This document shows, one piece after another, positions 7,379-16,313 of a stretch of DNA of 64,000 nucleotides. This DNA is from Solirubrobacter deserti. GTDB taxonomy: Bacteria > Actinomycetota > Thermoleophilia > Solirubrobacterales > Solirubrobacteraceae. The notes beneath the pieces are model-generated. The model was given only the letters and a program-made list of their open reading frames with translations, had not been told where the DNA came from and did not search any database. Position 1 is the stretch's first letter; every line of letters starts with the position of its first letter. The stretch covers positions 62,001-126,000 of the forward strand of contig NZ_JAPCID010000001.1 in the NCBI RefSeq assembly GCF_027587175.1, given 5' to 3'. The position numbers and the translations under genes are program-made.

Positions 7379-8943
7379 TGCACGACGCGCCCACCGACCA
7401 CCGTCAACCACACCGGGTTGTCCGGGAGCTGGGCCGCCGGCAGCTCCACGGGGTCCACCGCCAACCCCGTCAGGTCGGCGCGCATCCCCTCGCGGATGCG
7501 CCCGGCCACGAGTGACTCGCCCGCGACGAGCGCCGGCACGGTCGTGTAGCCCGCCAGCGCCTCCTCCGCCGTCAGCGCCTGGTCCGGCCGCACGGCCAGC
7601 GCCTCCGGGGTGGAGGGCACGCGCCGCAGCTGGGCGGCCGCCAGCCCGAGCCGCGGGTCGGCGTCGGCCACGGGCCAGTCCGAGCCGAGCGTGAGCACGG
7701 CGCCCGCGTCGAGCAGGTCGCGCATCCGGAACGCGCGCGCGGCCCGCTCGGGCCCCAGCCGCTCGTTCCAGTTGCCGGACCCGTCGCCGCGCAGCGCGGC
7801 CAGGTGCACGGGCTGCATCGACGCCACCACGCCCGCGCGTGGGATCGACTGCACGAGGTCGTCCGGGATCGCTTCCAGGTGCTCGAGCCGGTGCCGGACG
7901 CCGGGCGCTGCGCCCGCGCGGAGGTAGGCGCCGAGCGTGAAGCGCGCGGCGGCGTCGCCGATCGTGTGCGTGGCGAGCTGGAATCCGGCGTCGGCAAACC
8001 GCTTCATCACGTCCGCCATCCGCTCGGGGTCGGGCCAGAACGGCGTGATGCCCTCGCCGTGCGTGTCGGGCGCCTCCAGCCACGCGGTGCCGGCGTCGAT
8101 CACGCCGTCGGCGAAGAACTTGGCCACCCCTCCCGTCCACAGCTCGCCGCGCGCGTCACGCGTGCCGAGCAGGAGCTCGATGTGGCGGTCGGACATGTCG
8201 GGCTGGATCCAGTGCGGGACGCGCAGCCGCAGGGACAGCTCGCCCGTCCCCTCGAGGTCGCGCAGCAGCTCGTGCGTGGCGAGGTCGCCGTCCATCACGT
8301 GCGCGCCCGTGAGCCCGAGCGCGTTCAACCGGCGCAGGTTCTCGACGTGCCGCGCGCGCAGATCGGGCCAGCGCAGGCGCGGCGCCGCGCGCAGCACCAA
8401 GTCGTGCGCGGCGCCCTCGCGCAGCTCGCCCGTGGGCACGCCGTCCTCGTCCACGACCACCGCGGAGTTGTCGGAGAACGTCTCGGTGCCGGTGACCTGC
8501 GCGTACCGCAGCGCGGTCGGCGTGGCCAGCGCGGTGTGCATGTCCATCATGCGCACGAACACCGCCACCCCGGGGAGCGCGTCCTCCAGCTGCGCCGGGG
8601 TCGGCGCAGCGTCGTAGTCGAGCCCCCAGCCGAACAGCCACCCGCGCTGCGGCTTGCCCGCCCGCAGCGCGGTCAGCGTGTCCGCGGGCGTCCTGCACGC
8701 GCTCAGGTCCACGCCGCGCGCGAGCTCCGCGCCCCAGAACGGGTGCAGGTGCGAGTCCACCAGCCCGGGGACGAGCGCCGCGCCGCGCGCGTCGATCACG
8801 TGGGTCTTGGCGTCGCACGCCGCGCGCACATCGTCACCGAGCGCGACGATCAGGCCGTCCTTCATCGCGACCGCGTGCGTGAACGGCCGCTCCGGATCCA
8901 GCGTCCGGACCCAGGCCTCGATGATCGCCAGATCAGCGGGCAT
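7309..8943 (-). CDS. YtcJ-like metal-dependent amidohydrolase
   Basis: The start is placed at ATG 8943 (MPADLAIIEAWVRTLDP), overlapping the upstream permease gene by 11 bp; a GTG 15 bp further upstream is possible. About 544 residues. Amidohydrolase landmarks are intact: DSHLHPFWG (first metal pair), THTIGDAA, HRLEHLEA, and GSDWPVADADP (metal Asp). The YtcJ subgroup hydrolyses amides or imides in the cytosol. Coupling to an amino-acid permease suggests that the pair imports and hydrolyses an amino-acid-derived compound; this is inference. The 3' end overlaps the convergent kinase gene by 70 bp, long for a real overlap but both products look complete. Confidence 0.88.
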   Translation of the reverse strand: MPADLAIIEAWVRTLDPERPFTHAVAMKDGLIVALGDDVRAACDAKTHVIDARGAALVPGLVDSHLHPFWGAELARGVDLSACRTPADTLTALRAGKPQRGWLFGWGLDYDAAPTPAQLEDALPGVAVFVRMMDMHTALATPTALRYAQVTGTETFSDNSAVVVDEDGVPTGELREGAAHDLVLRAAPRLRWPDLRARHVENLRRLNALGLTGAHVMDGDLATHELLRDLEGTGELSLRLRVPHWIQPDMSDRHIELLLGTRDARGELWTGGVAKFFADGVIDAGTAWLEAPDTHGEGITPFWPDPERMADVMKRFADAGFQLATHTIGDAAARFTLGAYLRAGAAPGVRHRLEHLEAIPDDLVQSIPRAGVVASMQPVHLAALRGDGSGNWNERLGPERAARAFRMRDLLDAGAVLTLGSDWPVADADPRLGLAAAQLRRVPSTPEALAVRPDQALTAEEALAGYTTVPALVAGESLVAGRIREGMRADLTGLAVDPVELPAAQLPDNPVWLTVVGGRVVHQTDDNQASTSSGVRSRTTLSPA

Positions 8944-10378
8944 CCGGCCGCGCCACAACGAGATAGACCAGCCCGACCAGCGTGATCGCCGCGACCACCA
9001 TCGGGGCCGCCCACACCTGGTACCACGGCGCGTCCAGCGGCGCCAGCGAAGCGCGCGGCCAGGCGATGTTGATCGTCTCGAACGCGAGCCAGACGACGGC
9101 GAGCACGTTCAACAGCATGCCGCGTCGCGACAAGACGCCCTGCGTGCGCGCGTACAGCGCCGCGACCGCGATCAGCAGGAAGGCGACGAAGATCGCGGCC
9201 GTGCCGAACGTGATCAGTGAGCCGATCGCGGTCGCCTCCAGGCCGAGCAGCAGGCCCGCCCACGCGACGATCGTGGTCGCGACGATGCCGCCGATCGGCG
9301 CCTGGCGGCGGTCGACCGTGCGCAGGAGCTTCGAGCCGGGGAGCACGCCGTCGCGGGCCATCGAGTAGATGCCGCGCGCTGTGCCGCCCTGCGCCGCCAT
9401 CCCGCACGCGATGAACGCCAGCAGCACCACGGCCGCGAACGGCTTGCTCGCCCAGCCGCCGAACGAGGCGACGACCGCCGTGGAGACCGGATCGAGGTCC
9501 TTGCCCGCCGCCACATCCGCCGGGTTCGGGTGCGCCAGCGTGGTCGCAAACGCGTTGAGGATCACGAGCGCGCCGACGCTCAGCAGCGCGATCCAGACCG
9601 CACGCGGGACGTGCTTGGCCGCGCCCTTGGTCTCCTCCGCCGCCGCGACCGTCGCGTCGAAGCCGATGAACGCCCAGCCGCCGACGGCCAGCGCGGCCAG
9701 CAGCGCGGCGAACGTCGAGCCGCCGCTCAGCGCCTCCGTCCCGAAGGAGTCGAACAGGACGGCGAAGTCCTGCTCGCGGAACACCAGCAGCAGCGCGAGC
9801 CCGACGCCGATCGACGCGATCGCCTCCGCGCCGACGCCCAGCCGCAGCGCGCCCTTGAGCGCGTCCACGCCGAACGCGTTGATCACCGAGCACACGAGCA
9901 CGAGCACCGCGCCGGTGATCACGATCGCGGCGGGCGTCGCGGTGATGCCGAGCAGCGTCAACGCCCACGGCGCGCCCAGATAGGCGATCGTCGTGTTCGC
10001 GACCGCGTAGGCGCACAGCGCCACCCAGCCGTTGAACCAGCCGTAGCGCGGGCCGACGAGCCGGCGGCTCCACTGGTACGCGCCGTTGGCGAGCGGGAAC
10101 TTGCCGGCCAGCTCGGCGTAGACGCTCATCAGCAGACACTGCCCAGCCAGCGCCACGGGCAACACCCACACCCACGCTGCGCCGGCCACGACCATGCCGA
10201 TGAGCGCCACGGCGTACAGCCCGACGACCGGCGAGATCGTCGCGAAGCCCATCGCGACGGAGTCGAAGATGCCCATCCCACGCTTGAGCTCCTGCTCGTA
10301 GCCGAGCTCGTTCAAGCGTTGCGCATCCCCTTCCTTGGGCACATCGAACGGCTCAGTCACGGTCGTCATCGCTGCCAT
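8933..10378 (-). CDS. APC-family amino acid permease
   Basis: ATG 10378 is chosen because AAAGGAG lies 7 nt upstream on the minus strand; the longer frame to 10549 crosses the divergent regulator. The 481-residue protein has about 12 membrane helices, an N-terminal cytosolic tail (MAAMTTVTEPFDVPKEGD) and the APC opening helix GIFDSVAMGFATISPVVGLY. Members import amino acids or polyamines with protons. It forms an operon with the amidohydrolase, and its promoter faces a TetR regulator gene across a double palindrome, so it is probably repressed by that regulator. Confidence 0.9.
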   Translation of the reverse strand: MAAMTTVTEPFDVPKEGDAQRLNELGYEQELKRGMGIFDSVAMGFATISPVVGLYAVALIGMVVAGAAWVWVLPVALAGQCLLMSVYAELAGKFPLANGAYQWSRRLVGPRYGWFNGWVALCAYAVANTTIAYLGAPWALTLLGITATPAAIVITGAVLVLVCSVINAFGVDALKGALRLGVGAEAIASIGVGLALLLVFREQDFAVLFDSFGTEALSGGSTFAALLAALAVGGWAFIGFDATVAAAEETKGAAKHVPRAVWIALLSVGALVILNAFATTLAHPNPADVAAGKDLDPVSTAVVASFGGWASKPFAAVVLLAFIACGMAAQGGTARGIYSMARDGVLPGSKLLRTVDRRQAPIGGIVATTIVAWAGLLLGLEATAIGSLITFGTAAIFVAFLLIAVAALYARTQGVLSRRGMLLNVLAVVWLAFETINIAWPRASLAPLDAPWYQVWAAPMVVAAITLVGLVYLVVARPDAR

Positions 10379-10393
10379 CGTCGCTCCTTTGGG

Positions 10394-10433
10394 AAAACTA
10401 GCGGCGCTAGTCTGAACTAACGCTGCTAGTTTT
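10394..10433. promoter_or_regulatory. Double palindromic operator between APC permease and TetR genes
   Basis: Two near-palindromes, ACTAGCGGCGCTAGT and ACTAACGCTGCTAGT, sit side by side, and the whole 40-bp block is itself an imperfect palindrome with AAAA and TTTT ends. It lies between the permease start (10378) and the regulator start (10440). This is the typical position and form of a TetR-family operator controlling both genes; binding is inferred. Confidence 0.7.
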
Positions 10434-10439
10434 GTCAAG

Positions 10440-11060
10440 GTGGCTCGCCCCCCGAAGCCGATCCTCAGCCGCCGCGGCATCGCGGAGGAGGCGCTGCGCC
10501 TCGTGGAGGAGGAGGGCATCGAGCACCTGACGACGCGCAAGCTCGCCAAGCGGCTGGGCGTCGAAGGACCCTCGCTCTACAACCACATCGCCAATCGCGA
10601 CGACCTCCTCGACGAGATGCACGGGATCGTCGACGAGACCGTCGATCCGTCGGCGCTCGACCACGAGGATTGGCGCGTCGGGCTGGTCGAGTTCGCCCGC
10701 TCCTACCGGCGCGCGTTCAGCGTGCGGCCCGAGCTGGTCGCGATCATCGCCAGCCGGCCCGTCCGCCACACCGTCGCCCTGCGCGCCTACGACGACATGT
10801 TCGCCCGCTTCGCGCGCTTCGGCTGGGAGCCGCGCTACGCCGCGACGGTGATGGCCGCGATCGACTACCTCGTGCTGGGCTCGGCGATCGAGACCTTCAA
10901 GGGCGGCTTCGACCGCCCGGCCGCCGACTACGAGGACGACTTCCCGCACCTCGCGGCCGCGCTGCACGCGACGGAGGGCGGCGACATCGACGACCTCGGC
11001 TTCGAGCTCGGCCTGCAGGCGCTGATCGCCAAGGTGGAGGCCGACACCACCTCAGGGTGA
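10440..11060 (+). CDS. TetR-family transcriptional regulator
   Basis: GTG start at 10440 gives 206 residues. The N-terminal helix-turn-helix is clear: ILSRRGIAEEALRLVEEEG, then LTTRKLAKRLGVEGPSLYNH with recognition helix SLYNHIANRDDLLDEM. The C-terminal domain (about 75-200) resembles TetR_C families such as that of TetR itself. It is expected to repress the divergent permease/amidohydrolase operon and itself through the double palindrome at 10394-10433, released by a ligand that may be the transported compound. Confidence 0.9.
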   Translation: MARPPKPILSRRGIAEEALRLVEEEGIEHLTTRKLAKRLGVEGPSLYNHIANRDDLLDEMHGIVDETVDPSALDHEDWRVGLVEFARSYRRAFSVRPELVAIIASRPVRHTVALRAYDDMFARFARFGWEPRYAATVMAAIDYLVLGSAIETFKGGFDRPAADYEDDFPHLAAALHATEGGDIDDLGFELGLQALIAKVEADTTSG

Positions 11061-11095
11061 GGGGAACGCCGTCCGGCGGCGGCCAGGATCAATCC

Positions 11096-11719
11096 ATGAT
11101 CCGCCCCGCCGTTTTGACCCTCGCCCTGTTCGCCCTGCTCGCCCCGGCCGCCCAGGCGGCGCCCAAGAGCTGCACCCGCGAAGGCGGCAGGCTGCTCGCC
11201 GCGTCCGGCTCCGTGCGCGTGGTCGCCGTCAAGGAGAAGCGGCAGCGCTCCGACACGCGCCGCGAGCGCATCTACGGCTGCTGGACGTCCACCGGGCGCC
11301 GCTTCACGCTCTTCCAGGCGCGCGACGCCGGCCTGGACTCGATCGAACGCGACCGCTTCGAGATCGTCGACGGCCGCTATATCGGCGCGATCCGCCACTT
11401 CGAGGGCGGCGCGAGCGAGTCGCGCATCGCCGGCACCTGGGACGCCCAGAAGGCCAAGGCCGTGTTCAACACCAAGCCGTGCGACGGCGTGTCGGCCGGC
11501 GACTTCGGCGGTGTCATCGACGCCGTGTTCTTCCGCAATGGCGGGATCGCGTACACGTGCTGGCAGCGGTCGCGGATCGTCGACGGCAAGGGCGACCGCG
11601 CGCTCGAGCCGGACGGCACGCAGGTGACGAACCTGGCCATCTCCCGCAACTCCCACTGGTTCGGCGAGCGCCTGTACTACACGGTCAACGAGACGCTCGT
11701 CAAGGCGCTCACGCTCTAG
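11096..11719 (+). CDS. Secreted hypothetical protein
   Basis: ATG 11096 begins a signal peptide (LTLALFALLAPAAQAAPK, cleavage likely after AQA). The mature protein has about 185 residues with four cysteines (SCTR, YGCWT, PCDG, TCWQR) that could form two disulfides outside the cell, and repeats of a propeller-like pattern. I do not recognise a family. It starts 35 bp after the TetR stop and its end overlaps the convergent Crp-like gene by 4 bp. Confidence 0.7.
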   Translation: MIRPAVLTLALFALLAPAAQAAPKSCTREGGRLLAASGSVRVVAVKEKRQRSDTRRERIYGCWTSTGRRFTLFQARDAGLDSIERDRFEIVDGRYIGAIRHFEGGASESRIAGTWDAQKAKAVFNTKPCDGVSAGDFGGVIDAVFFRNGGIAYTCWQRSRIVDGKGDRALEPDGTQVTNLAISRNSHWFGERLYYTVNETLVKALTL

Positions 11720-12444
11720 GAGAGCGCCGCCGCCAGCTTGTGGTGGCGCAGCTTCTCGGGCGGCTCGCCGTGCAGCAGCCAGTTGCCGTCCTCGCGGCGG
11801 CTGACCTTGCCCGCCTTGCTCAGCGCGCCCATCGCCGTCGTCACCGACGGTCGGTGGGCGCCGACGATGCTCGCCAGTCGCTCGTGGGAGAGCGGCAGCG
11901 GCACGAGGATCCCGTCGGGTGTGACCTTCCCCCAACGCTCCGCGAGGTGCCAGAGCGTGAGCAGCAGCCGGTCCTCGACCCGGTTGTGGTGCGCGATCGC
12001 GAGCGCGACCGCCAGGTGGTGCGCGCGCCGCGTGCCGCGGTTGAAGAGCTCGACGCCGAGCTGCGGCCACGGGTTGATGCGGGTGACGAGGGCGTGGTCG
12101 AGCACGGCGAGCTTGGTCGGCTCGAGCACCTCCCAACCGACCTCGGCGTGCACGTGTGAGCCGGCGTCGTCCCAGCTCCACGGCCGCATCACGTCGCACG
12201 GCCCGATCAGCTCGATGCAGTGGCGCCCGAGCACGTCAACCTCGCGCGACAGCAGGCCTTCCACGATCAAGAACCCGCGGTGGTGAACGTCCGGCTCGAG
12301 CGCGTCCGCGACGTTCCACTCGCCGGGCGAGAGGCGCTGCACGCGGGTGAGTGCCTGGTGGCGCGCGCGTTCGAGCCCGGCGTCGTCGAGCTGCTCGGCG
12401 AGGTCGGGGTCGGCGTCGACGATCGAGATGGTCGAGTCGCTCAC
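11716..12444 (-). CDS. Crp/Fnr-family transcriptional regulator
   Basis: The start is put at GTG 12444, where homology to the family appears to begin (MSDSTISIVDADPDL); the open frame runs 41 codons further but looks low-complexity. About 242 residues: an N-terminal cyclic-nucleotide-binding-like beta roll (FLIVEGLLSREVDVLG and LLGPCDVM-like segment IGPCDVMRPW) and a C-terminal winged helix with LSHERLASIVGAHRPSVTTAM as recognition region. The canonical cAMP-binding Arg/Ser/Thr cassette is not evident, so the ligand is unknown. No partner operon is apparent next to it. Confidence 0.8.
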   Translation of the reverse strand: MSDSTISIVDADPDLAEQLDDAGLERARHQALTRVQRLSPGEWNVADALEPDVHHRGFLIVEGLLSREVDVLGRHCIELIGPCDVMRPWSWDDAGSHVHAEVGWEVLEPTKLAVLDHALVTRINPWPQLGVELFNRGTRRAHHLAVALAIAHHNRVEDRLLLTLWHLAERWGKVTPDGILVPLPLSHERLASIVGAHRPSVTTAMGALSKAGKVSRREDGNWLLHGEPPEKLRHHKLAAALS

Positions 12445-12596
12445 GCCGGTGTAGTACCCGACCGCGCGGCGCGCACACAGAACACGTGCGCGCCGCGCGG
12501 CGGGAGACGGGAGGAGGTGCTCACCCAGGGTTTCGGTCGCCCGCCGCCGGAGGGTGACGGGTGCCACCCCCTGGCGGGGGGTAGGGTTTCCGCGCC

Positions 12597-13625
12597 ATGG
12601 GGGAGGTGCTGCGACTCGAGGATCCGGACGGCGCGTACTCCGCGGTGCGGCTCTCCAGCGACCTGCACCTGACGGACGAGCAGCGGACGTTCACGCGCGA
12701 CGGCGAGGCCTGGGTGCTCGACGTCGAGCTGGCGGACGTGCAGCGGCTCGAGTACAAGCTCGAGGTCGACCACGCCGGCGGCGGGACCGAGCACATCCTC
12801 GACCCGGGGACCGAGAAGCGCGCACCGGGCGCGTTCGGCGACAAGTCCGTGCTCGAGCGGGCCGGCTACGAGGCGCCCGCGTGGCTGGAGGCCGAGCCGG
12901 CCCCCGGGCGCTACGACGACGCGGAGGTCCGTGGGCGCGGGCTGGGCTCGAACGTCGCGGTGCGCGTGTGGTCGCCCGAGGAGTACCCGCCGGGCACGCC
13001 CGCGCGGCTGCTGCTGGCCAACGACGGCCCGGAGTACGACCAGCTCTCCCGCCTCACCCACTACGCGGGCGTGATGCAGGCCAAAGGGACGCTCCCGCCG
13101 TTCCGGGTCGCGCTGCTGCAGCCGGGTGACCGCGACAACTGGTACTCGGCGAGCGCGGTTTACAGCCGCGTGCTCGACGGCGACATCCTGCCCCAGCTGC
13201 GCGGCGCCTTCGGCCTGATCGGCGCGCCGGTGGGCATGGGCGCGAGCCTCGGCGCGCTCGCGATGCTGGCCGCCCAGCGCCGCTTCCCACGCGCGTTCGC
13301 CGGCCTGTTCCTGCAGTCCGGCTCCTACTTCATGCCGCGCTATGACCGCCATGAGAGCGGCTTCTCCCGCTATACGCGCATCACCCGCTTCGTCCGCGAC
13401 ACGGGCCGCGGCGGCGAGTACGCGTTCCCCGTGCCCGTGACGCTCACGGTCGGCGCGGCCGAGGAGAACGCGGACAACAACCGCGCGATGGCCCGCGCGC
13501 TCGAGGAGCAGGGATACGAGGTGTCTCTCGTCGAGGTCCCGGATATGCACAACTACGTCGGCTGGCGTGACGCCTTCGACCCGCACCTGACCGAACTGCT
13601 CAAGCGCGCCTGGACCCCGCGATGA
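12597..13625 (+). CDS. Enterochelin-esterase-like (esterase D fold) hydrolase
   Basis: The ATG at 12597 follows a GGGGGTAGGGT stretch. The 342-residue protein has an N-terminal beta domain (about 1-90, like the CBM-type domain of Fes) and a C-terminal alpha/beta-hydrolase domain with nucleophile elbow GMGASLGALA and a His in DMHNYVGWRDAF, the position used in Fes-type esterases. No signal peptide, so cytosolic. It is the first gene of a four-gene set with 1-4 bp overlaps (second esterase, ATP-grasp ligase, MDR reductase), indicating one pathway, probably making or breaking an ester- or amide-linked small molecule. Confidence 0.85.
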   Translation: MGEVLRLEDPDGAYSAVRLSSDLHLTDEQRTFTRDGEAWVLDVELADVQRLEYKLEVDHAGGGTEHILDPGTEKRAPGAFGDKSVLERAGYEAPAWLEAEPAPGRYDDAEVRGRGLGSNVAVRVWSPEEYPPGTPARLLLANDGPEYDQLSRLTHYAGVMQAKGTLPPFRVALLQPGDRDNWYSASAVYSRVLDGDILPQLRGAFGLIGAPVGMGASLGALAMLAAQRRFPRAFAGLFLQSGSYFMPRYDRHESGFSRYTRITRFVRDTGRGGEYAFPVPVTLTVGAAEENADNNRAMARALEEQGYEVSLVEVPDMHNYVGWRDAFDPHLTELLKRAWTPR

Positions 13626-14359
13626 ACCACGCCCACCACGAGCTGTACTCGCCCGCGATCGGCACGGCCGGCACGGTCGCGGTGTTCGGGCACTACGGGC
13701 GGGCGGTGCTGGTGTTCCCGTCCGAGGGCGGCAAGGCCTACGACTGGCGCGACAACGGGATGCTCGGCGCGGTCGGCGAGCTGATCGACGGGGGGCGCGT
13801 GAAGCTCTACTGCGTCGACTCCTTCGACTCCGGGTCATGGTCGAACCGCAATCTCTCCTTGGAGGAGCGCGCGCGCGAGCACGGCCGCTACGAGTCCTGG
13901 ATCCTCGAGCAGGTCGTGCCGTTCATCCAGCACGACACGGGCGGGGACATCGTCACCACGGGGGCCAGCCTCGGCGCCTTCCACGCGGTCAACTTCGCCT
14001 TCAAGCGCGCCGACCTGTTCCCGCTCGCGATCGCGATGAGCGGCAACTACGACCCGTCGAGCTGGAGCGCGTGGGGCGAGCGCGGGGAGCAGACGTACTT
14101 CAACAACCCGATCGACTACGTCGGGCACCTCGGCGGCGACCACCTCGAGTGGCTGCGGTCCCGCTTGAGCCTGCTGCTGATCTGCGGCCAAGGCCAGTGG
14201 GAGGACACGACCGGATCGCTGGACTCCACGCGGCGGCTGGCCGGCCTGCTCGCCGAGAAGGGAATCCGCCACGAGCTCGACCTGTGGGGGCATGACGTGC
14301 CCCACGACTGGCACTCCTGGCGCGCGCAACTGGCCCACCACCTCCCGAGGTTCTGCTGA
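13622..14359 (+). CDS. Second esterase of the ATP-grasp cluster
   Basis: ATG overlaps the previous stop (ATGA). The 245-residue alpha/beta hydrolase carries the nucleophile elbow TTGASLGAFHA, a GQGQWED acid segment and a histidine in WGHDVPHDWHSW. It lacks the N-terminal beta domain of its neighbour, so the two are related but not simple duplicates. No signal peptide. It stands between an esterase and an ATP-grasp enzyme whose start overlaps its stop by one base, so the three are probably made together. Confidence 0.85.
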   Translation: MNHAHHELYSPAIGTAGTVAVFGHYGRAVLVFPSEGGKAYDWRDNGMLGAVGELIDGGRVKLYCVDSFDSGSWSNRNLSLEERAREHGRYESWILEQVVPFIQHDTGGDIVTTGASLGAFHAVNFAFKRADLFPLAIAMSGNYDPSSWSAWGERGEQTYFNNPIDYVGHLGGDHLEWLRSRLSLLLICGQGQWEDTTGSLDSTRRLAGLLAEKGIRHELDLWGHDVPHDWHSWRAQLAHHLPRFC

Positions 14360-15606
14360 TGTCTTCGCATCTGATCGGCCTGCTGCTCGGCACCGAGGAG
14401 GACTGGCCGCGCGCCTTCGAGACGCTGCTCGAGCGCGTCGGCCCGGTCAAGCACGGGGACTCGACGCACCACCTGCGCTCCGAGCGGATCACGATCGAGC
14501 CTTTCGACCTGCGCGACAAGCCCCGCTACGACCTCGTCGTCGACCGGCTCGCGTGGTGGTACTTCGTCCCGCGCGAGTGGCTGAAGAAGGTCGCGCTGAT
14601 GGACGACGTGTACCTGCTCAACTCGCCGTTCACGTTCCAGGCGATGGAGAAGCACGCGGCCTACTGCGCGATGATCCGGCTCGGGCTCAAGGTGCCGCAG
14701 ACGGTGCTGGTGCCGCACAAGAACCCACCCGAGAACACGCGCTTCGAGTACACGGCGGCCAAGTACAACCGGCCGTTCGACCTCGGCGCGATCGCGCAGA
14801 ACATCGGCTATCCGCTGTTCATGAAGCCCTACGACGGTGGCCAGTGGGTCGGCGTCACGCGGATCAAGTCGCACGAGCAGCTGATGGAGGCCTACGACGA
14901 GTCCGGCGAGCGGCTGATGCACCTGCAGGAGTCGATCGAGGGGTTCGACAAGTTCGCGCGATCGTTGAGCATCGGCGCCGAGACGATGGTCATGGACTTC
15001 CAGCCCGACCAGCCGATGCACAACCGCTACGCGATCTCGCACGACTTCCTCGCGCCGGAGACGGGCGAGGAGATCATCACGATCTCGCGGCTGATCAACG
15101 CGTTCTTCCGCTGGGAGTTCAACTCGTGCGAGACGCTCGTGCGCGGGACCGAGGCGCACCCGATCGACTACGCCAACGCCTCCCCGGACGTCGCGCTCAC
15201 CTCGCTGCACTACTACTTCCCGTGGGCGATCTCCGCGCTGCTGAAGTGGACGATCTTCTGCACGGTGACCGGGCGCGAGTCGCGCGTAGTGGACATGGAC
15301 ACGCGCCGCTACTTCGAGATCGGCGACCGCGAGGACCTCTCCTATCGCGAGAAGCTCGCCGCGTACCGCAAGCTCGCCGACGAGTACTTCCAGGTCGAGG
15401 AGTACGCCGAGTTCTGCGGGACGGCGCTCAAGCACGTGGACGAGCTGATGCTGGACTGGGTGGCCTCGAGCGACTTCGACGCGCTGCTCGTGCGGCTCGT
15501 GCGCGAGACCTATCCCGCGCACGAGCAGGAGCAGTTCCTCGACCTGTTCCGCGGGCGCATCGGGCTGTGGGTGCGCGAGCGCGGGCGCGACCCGCAGCAC
15601 GCATGA
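14359..15606 (+). CDS. ATP-grasp carboxylate-amine/thiol ligase
   Basis: This 415-residue protein starts at an ATG sharing a base with the preceding TGA. ATP-grasp features: a lysine strand YPLFMKPYDGGQWVGVTRI, a DLVVDRLAWWYFVPREW N-terminal region and the LHLQESIEG-type strand HLQESIEGFDKFARSL. It resembles RimK/glutathione-synthetase-like uncharacterised ligases that join a carboxylate to an amine with ATP. A peptide-like or acylated product trimmed by the two esterases is plausible but unproven. The next gene starts within its stop codon (ATGA). Confidence 0.8.
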   Translation: MSSHLIGLLLGTEEDWPRAFETLLERVGPVKHGDSTHHLRSERITIEPFDLRDKPRYDLVVDRLAWWYFVPREWLKKVALMDDVYLLNSPFTFQAMEKHAAYCAMIRLGLKVPQTVLVPHKNPPENTRFEYTAAKYNRPFDLGAIAQNIGYPLFMKPYDGGQWVGVTRIKSHEQLMEAYDESGERLMHLQESIEGFDKFARSLSIGAETMVMDFQPDQPMHNRYAISHDFLAPETGEEIITISRLINAFFRWEFNSCETLVRGTEAHPIDYANASPDVALTSLHYYFPWAISALLKWTIFCTVTGRESRVVDMDTRRYFEIGDREDLSYREKLAAYRKLADEYFQVEEYAEFCGTALKHVDELMLDWVASSDFDALLVRLVRETYPAHEQEQFLDLFRGRIGLWVRERGRDPQHA

Positions 15607-16283
15607 AAGGCTGGGTCGCGGGGCCCCAGCTGCGCGATGACCTCGCCGAGCCGACCGGGAACGTGGTCGCCGTGCGGGCGACGTCGGTCAACAACGTCGA
15701 CCGCTTCACCGACGGGGTCCTGGGGCACGACTTCGCGGGCGTGACCGAGGACGGCGCCGAGGTGTTCGGCTTCGTGTGGGGCGGCGCGTGGGCCGAGCGG
15801 ATCTCCGCGGGCGACTTCGTCGCGCCCAAGCCGAAGTCGCTCAGCATGGCCGAGGCCGGGGCCGCGCCGGTCGCGGGGCTGTTCGCGCTCGTCTACGTCG
15901 AGTCACTCGGGCTGCGCGCGGGCGAGAGCGTGCTGATCCTGGGCGCCAACGGCGGCGCCGGCTCGTTCGCCGTCCAGCTGTGCGCGGCGGCGGGCGCGAC
16001 GGTGATCGCTCCGGGGCTGGCGATCGACGAGGCGTTCCTCAAGGGCCTGGGCGCGTCCGCGGTCGTGCCGCGCGGCGAGCGCCCGGAGACCGACCACGTG
16101 ATCGACTTCGTCACGCCTGCGCCCGGCATCCGCGCCGCGTCCGGGTCGATGGCCCGGCTGGCGGAGGTGATCGACGCGCACTCGATCCGCGTCCCGATCT
16201 GCGAGGCGTTCAACTTCGGCGAGGTCCCCGACGCGCTGGCTGCGTTCGGCGACCACAAGCAGGGGAAGCTCTCGATCATGTAA
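15603..16283 (+). CDS. Short MDR-family NAD(P)H oxidoreductase
   Basis: The 226-residue protein is a compact zinc-less medium-chain dehydrogenase (quinone-oxidoreductase-like). It keeps GHDFAGVTEDGAEVFG, the Rossmann motif ILGANGGAGSFAVQL and the C-terminal KQGKLSIM strand, but is about 80-100 residues shorter than usual members, with a trimmed catalytic domain and a short Rossmann half. It overlaps the ATP-grasp gene by 4 bp. Likely a reductase in the same pathway; alternatively an internally deleted relic kept in frame. Confidence 0.75.
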   Translation: MKGWVAGPQLRDDLAEPTGNVVAVRATSVNNVDRFTDGVLGHDFAGVTEDGAEVFGFVWGGAWAERISAGDFVAPKPKSLSMAEAGAAPVAGLFALVYVESLGLRAGESVLILGANGGAGSFAVQLCAAAGATVIAPGLAIDEAFLKGLGASAVVPRGERPETDHVIDFVTPAPGIRAASGSMARLAEVIDAHSIRVPICEAFNFGEVPDALAAFGDHKQGKLSIM

Positions 16284-16313
16284 GGCGTGGCGCGCTCGCG
16301 ACAGACAGGGGGT

